From contig JAMXDE010000003.1 in NCBI GenBank assembly GCA_026770025.1, positions 930,001-994,000 of the forward strand: a stretch of DNA of 64,000 bases, written 5' to 3'. Positions 10,701 to 21,769 of this stretch are shown piece by piece (within the stretch, counting starts at the first letter, position 1; every line of letters begins with the position of its first letter). This DNA comes from Craspedostauros australis. Its lineage: Eukaryota > Bacillariophyta > Bacillariophyceae > Mastogloiales > Achnanthaceae. The translations under genes were made by a program, and so were the position numbers. The notes beneath the pieces were generated by a model. That model ran no database searches and had not been told where the DNA came from. It saw only the letters and a program-made list of their open reading frames with translations.

Positions 10701-13700
10701 TCACATGGATATGGATGTAAAGCAAGCAAGCAAAGCAAGACAATGCAAAATCATGGGTTGCGCAAAGGTGTGAGAGAAGGAAAACGTTGGCCTGTACATA
10801 CTCGTATGTGCATACTCGTGACCAATCCACAATCTTCTCTTGCATGATGACATTCATACATGCACATACCTGGATTGTGAACAATGGCAACATGACCTTC
10901 CGTATCGACCTTGGCTTGGATGGCGCAAGAACCTGATGTCCACCTGTATGACAGCGGAAGCCGCTCGCTCATTGCGTTGCTATCTTTGGCACAAATACCT
11001 GCAGTCCTGCTTTGAATCAACGCGATGTCGCATTGCACCTTTCCAATATCAGCGCATCTCTGCTCTGCTGTTGCGTACTTCACCCTCTCGCCCTGGTAGG
11101 CACAAGTCATGGTTGCCCTTGGAATAATACCGGAGTTGAGATCGGCTTGATCACAGCAGCTTGCTTGTGCTACTTCGGTGAGAGGGTTAGCACAGAGCAT
11201 GTTCCTCGTCGCTCCTCTGCTGTTGGAGGAATCCACAACGCGCTTGGCGTCGTCGTAGAATGCATACTCAGCGCAGGCTGGTCGGACGTACTCGTAGTAA
11301 ATCGGGGTGGGTGATGCATCGACCCTGATGGTGCGAATAGTGTCGACGTTGAGCTCGTCGCTGTCTTGGTGATTGGTGTAGTCCAAGTTCTCTTGCAGCA
11401 CCACCTTGCCCGGGTAGGTGCAGGCACTGCCATCAATCTGGCTCGCACAGAGCTTTGAATAGAGCGGGCTGGAGCTGTCGAGGCTGAGGCGAATGATTTC
11501 TGGATCGTTCTCCCATGATGCCATATCCTTCTGGAGTTCGGGCGAGGCCTTTGATCCCAGCAGGCGGTACACCGCTCCCTTCCGGAGGAAGTGCTGGGGT
11601 GGAAGGTCAGAGCAGAGCGGGTACTGGTCGCCAAGGAAGCCGTTGTACAAGTTTGATTTGGGGAAAACATCGCGCCATCGACTGTGGTTTGGGGTTCAAC
11701 AAAGAGGTTCGTCGAGAGATAGGTGGATAGAATGGAAGCGAAGTGACGTTTGATGAGAGAGCCACGCAGACAACAGAATGCAGAAAGCAGAAAGAAGAGA
11801 GATTGTAAAGGAGAGTGAGAAGATTGAAGCGGGCCAAGATGTCGGGCTGGGTGGTAGGACGAGGATGCACATGGGAAGTGACATGGCGTTTCTTTGATGA
11901 GATGCATGTCATTTGCAACCTCCATTTCGCCAAGCTTCGATGGACACCTCGCATTCGCATAGTACTTACGCATGGATGATCATTGGATCAACCCTGTCGC
12001 CGCCCATTTCGTAGTTCCCACGCGTTTGCTGACGTCTCATGCCTGTCCACGCCCTTGCAAATGATGTGATGTCGTCGTTGTCGTACGTCTGGATCGGTTC
12101 ACCCTGAGAATCCAGCTTGGCAGTTCCATCCATGTTCAACTCATACAGCCCAATAGAGAAGAGCTGCATGATCTCTCGTGCGAAGTTCTCATCTGGATGC
12201 GACGTGCGGCCGAAGTCTTTGGAGTATTGGAAGCTTGTTGATCCGATCGATGACAGCATCTCACCCATTCGATCGTGGAAGGCGACTCTCTTCAGGATGT
12301 CACGGTAGCTGCCAAAGGCACCCCGGACGAAGATGTCGAAGTAATCCAGATTGTTCTCAGTACTCTCGGTCTCACCCAACAGCTGAGGACTCACCACCAG
12401 AATCTGGCTCAAAGCAAAGGCAACCCGTTGCCGCAGTTGATCGGCACTGTTGAGGGAGATGTGCGCCCAGATGGTCTGTCGTTGTGCGCGGTAGATCGAT
12501 GTGGGAACTGGGTTGTCGGGGAAGCGATCATCATCGAAAGATTCGACGAAGAATCCTGATCCCAACGATGGATCGTTCGCAACTTCACCGATGGATCCAC
12601 AGACGACCACGCCGTTGCCACTTGGATTGACGGGGACGGATCCAAACTCTTCGCGGAGGCTGTCGGTTTGGAGGTTCTCTGGAAGCCTTGAGAATGGAAT
12701 CATATCACCCAGCTTGCCAAGGAGCGGACGCTGCTTGGACTTGTTCACGATGTTTGTGTAGAACCTAAAATTGCCGTTGGAGTGGTGGCTATTTGGGAAC
12801 GTGAGTATGGCCAGGTCATGCTCGGCCCACTTCTGGATATTGTATGCGCCGCCGTTGTGTTCAGATGCCCAGGTGGTGAGATCGTAGACGTTGAGGTTGA
12901 GGCTGTGGACATGCTGCCAGCATTGGCCATCCAGTCCCTTGATGTAACCCAGTGAGGTCTTGTCTTCGTCGGCTTCGCTGCAGGTTTGAGTTTCGAACAA
13001 TCGAACGTCCTTCTGAAGCGGTGGTTCCTCCATGTTGCCATCAAATCCTGGTTGGAGAAGCGTGGCGAATGCGGCCTCTGTCTCATCGCCGACATGACGG
13101 TAATCGTTGCCCGCGCAGAAGGAGTCGCCCACACGCATCCAGCGAGAATATCGATTCCTGAACCTGGCGCATGGCGGTGGCTGGTACCGTTGCACTCGTC
13201 CTCTCTTGTCGGTGTATGTCTCGTCATTGAGTGGGAGATTTTCAACGGCATAAACCTGCTCGCAGAAGTAGTAGCAGTAGCAATATGGACGGCGACGATT
13301 GTGTGTCGATGAAGTGAGTCACAAGTGGAGCAGGGTAGAAATGAACGAATGCAGCGATGAATGAATCGATGGATGGGCAAAGTAACCATGGAAGAACGGT
13401 GAGAGAGATATTCGGTTTCGAGGGAAGTGCACTGTTAGATTCGGCAAAGAGAGGAAGCAGCGCACGATGAGCGTCCCAAAGCATCGACTTACATATCGTC
13501 CTTCGATACTGTACACCCTCTTCAAGAAGTCTTCGGTAAGCTTGACAGAGAAGACAGGCGGTTCGTCGGCGCTGCAGGCTGTCGGAGCCGTGCTCAAGAC
13601 GCAGTGATCCTCGTTGATGAAAGATCGTGCGACGTTGGGACACTTCACCTTGTTGTCCGAAGACAGGGCGACGGCGCCACCTCCATCCGCAAGCGGATTC

Positions 13701-15073
13701 TCGAGGGTGTTCTCCAGCAGAACCAAGTGAGGATCGTAGAGCAAGTACTCTGGCATGCCGTTCTTGACGGTTCGGCCGAATACGGTGGGGGTGATGGTGT
13801 TTGGGTTGATCTCGATGGCGTCGCAAGCGGTATCGGCGAGATCTTCTGTGAGGCGGAACTCATCGTCGGCTTGGAAGGCCTCCCATAATTCGCTGGTGTA
13901 GGTGTTGTCGTCGACGTTTGCGATTCCGATGAAACCGGCATCCAAAGCTGGGAGGTCGACCATATATGCGTTATCGCCACCGCTGCCGCCAGAGAGGGAT
14001 GCTGGATCAATGTAAACGGGTGGATTTCCATTTCTGAACTGACGGCACTTGGAATCGTTTTGGCCGGACTTCTTGACGCGGAAAGGAGCAGAGACGCTCT
14101 CTTGATAAAAGGTAGCACTTGTTCCGCAAATGACGTATTCTGTATCGAGCTCTGCGTCGGTTGCGGACCCAACATTGATGGTTCCGGTGTTGTCCGAGAA
14201 CTTGACCAGCTCGATCTTGGAGAGGACCAGTGTGCGTGGCACACCGTCAACCTTGAGGAGGTAGTCGCCCCCTCCAGCAGATTCGATCGTCAAGGACTTG
14301 CCAGTGTCCTGAGAAGTGAAGGCGAAGTTCCTCCAGCGGGATTCCTTGGAGCACGGGTGTGGGCCCGCCTCACCAGCAGTCATGGGCGTCTCGGTTCGTT
14401 CGTTGGCACGCTTGCGGTAGAACTCGCGATGAGAGGTGATGGGGAGCTCCATCTGTCTGATGACCCATCGCTTGAAGCTTGCGGCAGTGTGCGACAAGTC
14501 CGAGCTTGTCAAGTCGGCTGGTGTCACACCAAACGATGCCTTCTCCAAAAAGCGGACGATGACGGCCTTCTTGCCTTCCTCTCTGCCAGTGCGTGCATAT
14601 CGGCCGTACGAAGTGAGGACGTAGGCCTCCGAGTCGCCTAGCGGAGGCAGAGTCATGCGGCATCCAGTGTTGCCAGCTTCTGGATTGATTCCGGAACAGT
14701 CGATGGAAAACTTCCCAGCTGCACGACCAGCGGAGACCTCCCAATTTTTGTTGTCATAGCTGCGAGCGATGGGTGCGAAGTAGGGATCTTCGGGATCGGT
14801 GGAGACCGCCGTGACGGTGCACACTCCGTATCGAAACTTCGTCAATTCGACGCTTGTCTCGGTGAGTTCGATGGGGGCATCTCCGACGCTGGGGCAGTCG
14901 TACGCAGTGAACTGCGCAGTGGCGGTGGTCGGAAAGGCGATGGCGAGCGCCATTGTCATCAACGCCATGCGGCGAAAGACGCCACCAAAGGTGGTGAATG
15001 TCTTCACCATCGGATGATGGAGATGCTTGGATGGCATGGTGGTAATCTCTCTACTGTTTGTGCACGTGTCCAC
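7746..15073 (-). CDS. Secreted DUF1800-DUF1501 fusion protein, five exons
   Basis: Five minus-strand blocks join into one frame. Exons: 15073-13493, 13255-11970, 11681-10870, 10626-9571, 9376-7746. Introns are 237, 288, 243 and 194 bases, with donors GTAAGT, GTAAGT, GTATGT and GTAGGT. All phases agree, giving 6366 bases (2121 codons plus TGA). The start is a signal peptide (MALMTMALAIAFPTTATAQF; the Met at 15010 or 15037 may be the real start). DUF1800 signatures follow: ARFLEKASFGVTP-like VRFLEKASFGVTP in exon 1, LRQRVAFALSQILVVS and PDENFAREIMQLFSIGLYEL in exon 2, and FLAVRMLQRFGFSNPSPRFV in exon 4. Exon 3 is Cys-rich. Exon 5 is DUF1501, an alkaline-phosphatase/sulfatase-like family, with YLMFSGGMDSFS, VIFVSHGGYDHH and MTGSDFGRT. 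In bacteria the two families are usually adjacent genes. The biochemical role is unknown. Exon 4 might instead start at 10611, which keeps the frame. Confidence 0.82.
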
Positions 15074-17077
15074 CAGTATGTCGAGATGTGAATATGAGCA
15101 ATGGACAAGAGGTTGGTATTATGAAATCGATGAACGATTCGGAAGGATGGCGTTGATGATGTACGGGTACGTATGGTACGGAGCTGTGTGAGAATGTGTT
15201 TGCTATCGAACAAGTGTTGGAAGGGGTGGGTGTTATGCCGACACTATCCGATACGAGTGTTGGCAGAGCGCAGCGGATGAACGTGGACATGTTTTTCTGC
15301 CGACCCTCCCGCGCCACATCAGCAAATTGTCGGCTGTTGTTTCCCACCGCAACCTCGTCTCGATGTTCTCACGGAGACGCGCCGCACATTCCATCACTCG
15401 CAATGACGCTGTCATCGTTGGGGTACTGTTGGGCTATTGCGTTTTTCGACGACTGAATCTTACATGGGAGCCGAAGTACGGTCACTGTTCTGTCCAGTAC
15501 CTCTGTTGTAACTTTGGTCTTCGGCTTCGCTCGGCGCAATGGGACGCAATGTTGATGATGAGGACGTCAATGCGGGGCTTGTCGATGATGTGCTCTTCCT
15601 TCCACTCTTGTATACGTATGTGTATGCGTATGCTTCTGTTTGCCGTGTATAAAGTGTGGTCAAGTACGAGCTCGAGTAGAGTATAGTAGAGTGGAGGACT
15701 CCTTGCTGTCTGCTGGTGGTTTCACTTTTGCAGGCGAGGATGGATTGTGAGCAGTTGCATTTTGTGAGATCAATCAAACCACCTCCAAGTATTCCTCGGG
15801 CTGGCTTCCACCACTGGCATCATCAACGGTTGCGAAGGACTGGCGGAGATGAGGCGCAGTGACCATCTTGATGTTGTGAATAGCCATTCGGCATTGTTTC
15901 CAAACACAGAAAGCATTGGGGCGACAAGAGGGAGTCGTGGTCATGTTCTCCCATGGCATTTGCGAAATGGGAGTGGGGGTTCGCAAGAGTAAACCAAGAA
16001 GTCATTGTGCGTGACCTCGAGATCACAACATGACTACGTTGGCGATGCTCCATAATAATTGGGAGGAAGGACACGAATGCTGTGTCACATCGTATTGTAA
16101 ATGACTGGAATGATGACACCGATACCTGTGTCAATTTCTCAGCAACAACGAACATGGTCTTCCAACACAATCAGTCACCTCACATTTCGCCAGTGGTCGC
16201 CACGAAACAAGAACAACCGTGTCTTGTCGAAATGCACATTGACGCAGCGCATGTACGATCGATGGTATGTATGTATGTAGTGAAAACATATATAATACCG
16301 TCCATCTGTGCTATGTTCTCCTCTCCTCTCTCATACTGTCATTTGCTCAGATCTGCCGTGACCCACTCTGGAAGAGCGCTTCCACGCGAAACATCACAAG
16401 GCCACAACAGCCATGTGCGCCACTTATCACCTTGGCCCATGTGTCCGCATGTGGTTGTTGGATGAAGTCACCGCTCGTGCTGCATGTTCAGACTCCGACG
16501 AAGAGCAGGCACATGCGACTGTCAACCCCACCAGTCGCTAGTCCTTTGCAGAAGTTTCTCCCTGAGAGGTGCACTATACTCTTTATGTGCGATCTTGGTG
16601 AGAGCAGGTACTGGTGCCGGATTGGCGTGAGATAGCTCGTCTGCAGAATACAAATAATCTGCCTTGGTGCGAAGGACGCCAAGTCCTGTGCTCCCGACTT
16701 CGCTATCAACAGCAAGGTCCGTTCCTGTCTTCCGTCGTGTGATGATGAAGAGCCTATTGCAAGTTTGAAGAGCTTCATCAGAAAGACAGACAACACAAAA
16801 TGTCATGTTCATCGACAGACAGACAATCGAAAATCCATACAGACAGACCAGACTGCTCTATCTACATAGTCTAGACCAGCTCGCTCCGTCTCCTTTCTTT
16901 CATTCACTCCTCTCGCCCTCGTTTGATCATTTGCTGCCATTCCTGTCCTTGCTCGTATTCTGAGCCTAAATCATTGTGCATTGCATTGCGTTGCATTGCC
17001 TTGTTGAATTCATTGCAGAATAGTTGTACAGTTCTCTATTGTTTTAGGCAAGTCGATAATTCATTCAGCAATCTCAT
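15074..17077. other. 2 kb intergenic region, no supported gene
   Basis: This lies between the start of the DUF1800-DUF1501 gene and the 3' end of the EamA transporter. Only short open frames without recognisable domains are present. One minus-strand frame at 16522-16812 is faintly protein-like but has no family I recognise. Confidence 0.45.
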
Positions 17078-18775
17078 TCACCTCCTTCTGTTGCTGCTGG
17101 TTGTGGCGCGTGCGTCGATCGGCAGTTCCTTTGCCACCGATCCTTCGGAAGATGTCGCAGAGTCCATCGTGAATGGATGCCCCATGTCCATCTGCACCTC
17201 CTGGCTCAAATCCCCCGGATGCTCATCATCTCCATCAGCAGCTGTAGCCGCCGCATCATTGAACGAAAGCACCTTGTGAATGTCGGCGGACTTCAAGCCA
17301 CTCACGACGCAGGCCGTGACCATGAGCACTCCGCCCACCACATCGTTCGATCCGAAGCTCTCACCCAGCAACCCCGCCGCAAACAAGGCGGCCCACATGG
17401 GCTCCGTCGCCAAGATGACGGACGCTTGCGCCGAGGGAACGCGGCTCAGCGCATTCATCTCGATGAGGAAGGACAGCGCCGTCGACACGAACCCCGTCCA
17501 GGCAATGGCACAGGCCGCCGTTCGCAGGCTGGGCTCGAAGAAGATGCCTGGCAGAGTGTAGGATTGCCAATCGGCCATGCCCCACATCCAGCCATCCGCG
17601 ACGCACCATATGCTGGAGACGGCGGCGGCCGTGGCAATCAGCGTGGCCGTGACCGGCAGGGCCTGATCGGGCTTCTCGGCGACCATGCGTTCGGACAAGT
17701 AGACTTGCGTGCCGAATGAGACGGCCTGCAGCAAGGCGAGGGCGTCGCCCATGCCTCCGTTGAAGGCCATCGATGTGACGCCGCCGCCCGTGTTGCCGAA
17801 GAGTTCCAGACAGGCCACGCCCATCATGCAGAGGATGGCCGCCATCCAGGTCTGCGGTGCCTCCTTCCAGGACATGGGTTTTCCGTCGATCGCCCATGCG
17901 AGGAAGGGGCACACGAGGACGGTGGCCGAACCCAGGAAGGAGACGGTGGCCGGGCTGGTGTCGACGAGGGCCATCGATTGCGTGATGTATCCCGCCGACG
18001 TGCAGAGACCGGCGAAGACGGACATGCGACGCAAGGACGGATCGAGCTTGGAGAGGAAGGGGGACAGCGCAAGTGCCGCCAGCACCATGCGCGCCGACGT
18101 GGCGGCCGCGGGCGAAGGCATGGTCTCGGCCATGATGGTGCCCAACGGGAAGTTGGTGGCGTAGAAGCAAGCGATGGCGGCCAAGACCAACCGGGGTCCC
18201 CAGAATCCGGACAGGAGGTCTTCCAGGAAGGCGCCGATCGCGTTGGGCTGCTGCTGCTGCTGATTCGAGAGGATCGGGTCGTCGCTGCTGGGGTTGAAGA
18301 CGTAGTCACCGTTGGCGTTGTTAGCGTTGTTATTGCTGTTGCCGTTGATGGAAGCACGCGCGGGATCCATGTCCATGAGATCCTGTCCAATGACGGAGCC
18401 GCTGGTGGACGAGGTCACGTGCAACGAAGACGTCGCATTGCGAAATTGCTTGCGGTGGGCGAAGAAGTCCTGGGGCGAGGACGACTTGGAGGTGGCGAAG
18501 AGCGCAAATGGCGATTGGTTGGCGGAGGTGGCGTGGCTGGCACCCAATCCGGCAGGGACGGAGAAGGCACGCACGCAGAGCGGACCGCCCAGTTGCATAA
18601 TCATGACCGCCACCACGAGGCTGCAGAAGGTCATGGATCTTGCAGATTGGCGAGGCTGCATGGGTTGGGTCATCGTCCGTCTTTTACTTCCTGTTGGCTT
18701 GTCCATGTCCATGTTCATGTTCATGTTCATGCTCATTGTTGTTATTGTTGTCGTTGTCGTTGTCATCTTTGGCAC
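17078..18775 (-). CDS. EamA/DMT-superfamily transporter, predicted plastid-targeted
   Basis: Membrane segments begin at about residue 190 (LVLAAIACFYATNFPLGTIM) and run in two EamA-like halves. The halves contain GYITQSMALVDTSPATVSFL and FVSTALSFLIEMNAL..VPSAQASVILATEPMWAALF; the latter block is characteristic of drug/metabolite transporter (EamA) proteins. A hydrophobic signal (MTFCSLVVAVMIMQL) followed by CVRAFSVP is an ASAFAP-like plastid entry signal. Together these suggest a plastid-envelope metabolite exporter or exchanger; the substrate is unknown. The frame begins with a Met/Asn/Thr-rich low-complexity stretch, so translation may really start at the Met near 18673 or at a later one. 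The C-terminal 60 residues are hydrophilic and acidic. The family is firm, the location is inference. Confidence 0.85.
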   Translation of the reverse strand: MPKMTTTTTTITTMSMNMNMNMDMDKPTGSKRRTMTQPMQPRQSARSMTFCSLVVAVMIMQLGGPLCVRAFSVPAGLGASHATSANQSPFALFATSKSSSPQDFFAHRKQFRNATSSLHVTSSTSGSVIGQDLMDMDPARASINGNSNNNANNANGDYVFNPSSDDPILSNQQQQQPNAIGAFLEDLLSGFWGPRLVLAAIACFYATNFPLGTIMAETMPSPAAATSARMVLAALALSPFLSKLDPSLRRMSVFAGLCTSAGYITQSMALVDTSPATVSFLGSATVLVCPFLAWAIDGKPMSWKEAPQTWMAAILCMMGVACLELFGNTGGGVTSMAFNGGMGDALALLQAVSFGTQVYLSERMVAEKPDQALPVTATLIATAAAVSSIWCVADGWMWGMADWQSYTLPGIFFEPSLRTAACAIAWTGFVSTALSFLIEMNALSRVPSAQASVILATEPMWAALFAAGLLGESFGSNDVVGGVLMVTACVVSGLKSADIHKVLSFNDAAATAADGDDEHPGDLSQEVQMDMGHPFTMDSATSSEGSVAKELPIDARATTSSNRRR

Positions 18776-19729
18776 TTGTTGCGTTGACCACGAGAGATCA
18801 AGTCGGAGACAGAGAGGGGATCGGGTTGCAGCCGCAGCACGAGTTATTCGTACAGTACAGCAGAATGGATGCTTGACTGCGATTTGTGTCTGTCTTTGTT
18901 CTGCCTCCTTGCAGGGAATGGACGTGACGCGTTGGAGAACACGAATTGGAATGTGGTCGTTGGTGGTGATTTGTGTCCAACGTCACACACAGAGGGAGCA
19001 GTTGGAATGCAGGAATCCACACAACTCAGGCAAGGAAGCTGAGAAAGGAGCGGAGGGGTCGAACGATCGCGCGGCGCGAGGAGGAAGAAGAAACCATCAA
19101 CGACCACAAACCCAACAACCGGCGGACCAGCTGACCCACCCGCCACCCGTCATGATTGCCCTGCCTTCGCTTCTCCTTTTCTCTTCCTTGTTTTTTCTTT
19201 TCAATGGTTGTTGATGTTGACGACGTGTTTGATTTTGTGATCGTGTCTGTTTGTTGGTGCAGTGTGTGTCCACAGAGAAGACACCGACGAGGTCACCAAC
19301 AGATGGAGGAGCAATTGCAGATGGAGATCTTGTGCAACGTCAGCCAATCACAACGGGACACACCTTCGCGAATCTCGTGAAATTGCGCCGAATGCGTTCT
19401 TTGCAGTCAGACAGATCACTAGTTGAATACTCATCTCATATGGTACCCATATAGTATATCGCATTGGTATCGATTGTAACTCTGTTGATACTGTATTGAA
19501 TAAGGACACACTGAACGCAATCATCTCGCGCCAAATCGCCCAACCAACACCATCGTCCGCGTGGACATGATGGTTGATCTTGGTGTGGATGACACACAAC
19601 CTTCAACAATCCAAGAACCCAAGCAAGCTCAAGCCAGGCAGAGCATACACGTATTACGCTATACTCCATCGACGACTTCATCCGGATGCAACGCAGAGAA
19701 GAGGAACGGCAAAGACAACACCGACAAGC
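18776..19729. other. Divergent intergenic region between the EamA transporter and Pcc1-like genes
   Basis: A candidate shared promoter region for two genes that point away from each other. It contains TGACGC at 18925-18930, ACGTCA at 18980-18985 and ACGTCA at 19337-19342. I find no supported coding sequence. Confidence 0.45.
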
Positions 19730-20176
19730 ATGACTGACGATCAGACGACCACCCCCACCACAACCACCACAAACCAAAGCAACTCATGCGAAGTCGAGAT
19801 CCAATTCCCGCTGGCGCTGCAAGCGGAACAGACCATGCGAGTGCTGCAAGTGGACAACGAGCCAACAACGAGGGTCACCAAGTCCTTTCGAATCTCCGAA
19901 TCCGATCCGACCATCATGATAGCGTACGTCTGGTCGTTGCGAACGAGTGCTTGAAGAATCTCTGTTGCTCAATGCGCAAACTCACGCCATCAATTCCCGT
20001 CTCCTTCCATTCGTTGTCACCCGTTCTGCCTTGGCAGGACCTTCCAATCGAAAGAGCTGAAAATGCTGCGCGTGGCGTTATCGTCGTTCTCGGATTACGC
20101 GACGGTCGTTCTGCGTACAATGAATGAATTCGGCAGCGAAGAGACGTGGTCGCAACAATCTCAGGTGCAATCGTGA
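19730..20176 (+). CDS. Pcc1/LAGE3-like KEOPS complex subunit, two exons
   Basis: Exon 1 is 19730-19923, the intron 19924-20037 (114 bases, GTACGT donor, CTTGGCAG acceptor), and exon 2 20038-20176. The spliced frame is 333 bases, 110 residues. After a Thr-rich start, the fold reads EIQFPLALQAEQTMRVLQVD, then an E-P-x-x-R-V-x-K block, then TFQSKELKMLRVALSSF and TVVLRTMNEFG. This matches the Pcc1/LAGE3/CTAG family in size, order and key positions: the early FPL..A strand, the E.LRV.SF helix and the terminal VRTM..FG. Pcc1 is the dimerising subunit of KEOPS, which helps make t6A37 on ANN-decoding tRNAs. Neither exon alone shows the family. The start is the first in-frame Met after Ser-Thr-rich upstream sequence. 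Confidence 0.82.
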
Positions 20177-20362
20177 TCCGTGGTGCAATCCAGGCGATCG
20201 TTGTTATTGTAGTAGATTGGTGGGTGGATCTCTTGCTCATGTAGAGTAGAACAGCGGCTGCGGATGGAGGGTGGTCGATGACATCCATTCATCGATTGAC
20301 CGCATGATTGACCGATCAAGGACTCGTGGAACGAAGCGAATGTTCAGCAACGAGGCAATATT

Positions 20363-20388
20363 AATGAATGAATGAATGAATGAATGAA
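20363..20388. repeat. (AATG)n microsatellite
   Basis: About six tandem AATG units downstream of both the Pcc1-like gene and the first bestrophin gene, which converge here. Probably in the overlapping 3' UTR space. Confidence 0.9.
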
Positions 20389-20461
20389 TAACATGCCCGT
20401 TCTAAGAGGATAATGAAGTAATATCCCACCATAGAGTCGTCTACTTCACGCATCTCAAATT

Positions 20462-21769
20462 CTAACGCCGCAGATCCAGCTGGTAGAAGGAGGGATCACG
20501 GTTCATGGAATCCTCCGCGTAGTCCTTCCAATCGACATGCTCATCGACCGACAGCCGGATGCCGCCGGTCATCTTCTCCATCGGCAGAATCGAAAAGGGC
20601 TCCTCCATCTGCGCGGAAAGTTCGTCGATGCCCAGCAAGAAGTACGCGATGATCACCGACGCCGGGATCATGCCCCAATGATTCCACGACGACGCGAACG
20701 GCTGATACAGCGCCAGCGGCAGCAGGAAGACCCACACCACGAGGTACCGCGCGGTGTGGCGCGAGTAAAAGACGGGCACGGGCGACGTGAAGATGCGCTC
20801 GCAGGCGCCCAGCGAATCGCACAGCACCGTCACGGCCTTCTCCACTTCGGCCTGGTACACGACGGAGCGGTAGTTGATGCTGTCCAACGTCTCCGTGATC
20901 TCCTTCAGCGCGCGGGTTGGTTTGTGCCGCACGGCCAGCAGGTCTTCGGCGAAGCCTTGGTCTTTGAGCTGCTGCAGATCGCGCGAGTAAGCGGCGGCGT
21001 CTTCCAACGGGCCCAGGAGGTGGTACATCAGCGAGCGCGGGAAGGCCCAGACAGCGTCCGCCAATCGTTCCAGCTTCTGCTTGTGGTACGGATCGTTGGC
21101 CACCACGTCGGGTTCCATCTCGGCCCACGTCGTACCCGTGCGCAGGCAGGTGCGGCAGCTGTTGATGATGGCGCCCCACGCCTTGCGACCTTCGTCCCAG
21201 CGTTGGTAGGCGGTGTTGGTTCGGAACACCAGCAGCAGCCCCAATGCCGACGACGACAAGGTGAAGGGATCTGTCGGAAGCCTGAGGATGGGCATCAAGG
21301 AATCCGCGCCGAAGATGGGATCGTGCATGACGCCCGCGAGGTCCTGGTATCCCACGGAGAAGAGGGCATTCCAAATGACGATGGCCGTGCTGATGCCAGT
21401 CACGACGGTAACCTCCTTGGCCAGCTGGCGGGCGATGCCCGAGGAAGGCAGCGTGATCAGGTACTTGAACTTACGGTTCGTATCGCGGGCCCGCATCCAA
21501 TCGGATTGGGAGAAGTAGGAACGTCGGTACTGGCGGCTCGCCTCACCGTAGGCCTGAAATCGTTCGAGGTCTCTGTCGGATGGAGTCGCGGCGTTCAACC
21601 GGGTCGTCTCCGATGGCACCTCCACACCTGGGATTGGGCTCTTGCGGATGATGGATTGCTTGCTGGTGGAGAATCCATCCACCGACTTTGGCAACGACGA
21701 CGACAGTGTTGCTGTGAACAGTGCAACGGCGGCCGTCAGGCCCGCGGTTGTGGCGTTGCGAAGTTTCAT
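20462..21769 (-). CDS. Bestrophin-like anion channel, predicted plastid/thylakoid
   Basis: 435 residues in a single exon. The N-terminus is a signal segment (TAAVALFTATLSS) ending in SVDGF, compatible with plastid import. The body is a bestrophin-like (RFP-TM / UPF0187) channel with features such as LGLLLVFRTNTAYQRWDEGR, then WGAIINSCRT, PRSLMYHLLG, RHTARYLVVWVFLLPLALY and the C-terminal GIDELSAQMEEPFSILPM. Family members form pentameric chloride/bicarbonate channels, and thylakoid bestrophins of diatoms and green algae are proposed to feed bicarbonate to the pyrenoid. The gene is head to head with a close paralogue at 22819-24048. Family is firm; ion selectivity and site are inference. Confidence 0.9.
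   Translation of the reverse strand: MKLRNATTAGLTAAVALFTATLSSSLPKSVDGFSTSKQSIIRKSPIPGVEVPSETTRLNAATPSDRDLERFQAYGEASRQYRRSYFSQSDWMRARDTNRKFKYLITLPSSGIARQLAKEVTVVTGISTAIVIWNALFSVGYQDLAGVMHDPIFGADSLMPILRLPTDPFTLSSSALGLLLVFRTNTAYQRWDEGRKAWGAIINSCRTCLRTGTTWAEMEPDVVANDPYHKQKLERLADAVWAFPRSLMYHLLGPLEDAAAYSRDLQQLKDQGFAEDLLAVRHKPTRALKEITETLDSINYRSVVYQAEVEKAVTVLCDSLGACERIFTSPVPVFYSRHTARYLVVWVFLLPLALYQPFASSWNHWGMIPASVIIAYFLLGIDELSAQMEEPFSILPMEKMTGGIRLSVDEHVDWKDYAEDSMNRDPSFYQLDLRR

Noticed and set aside
9377-13492. Reading the DUF1800-DUF1501 blocks as five separate genes
   Set aside because: Four introns with consensus ends in matching phase join them, and the domains run on in order.
16522-16812. 96-codon minus-strand frame that looks faintly protein-like
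   Set aside because: No family recognised and no convincing partner exon. Left unannotated, though a spliced small gene is not excluded.
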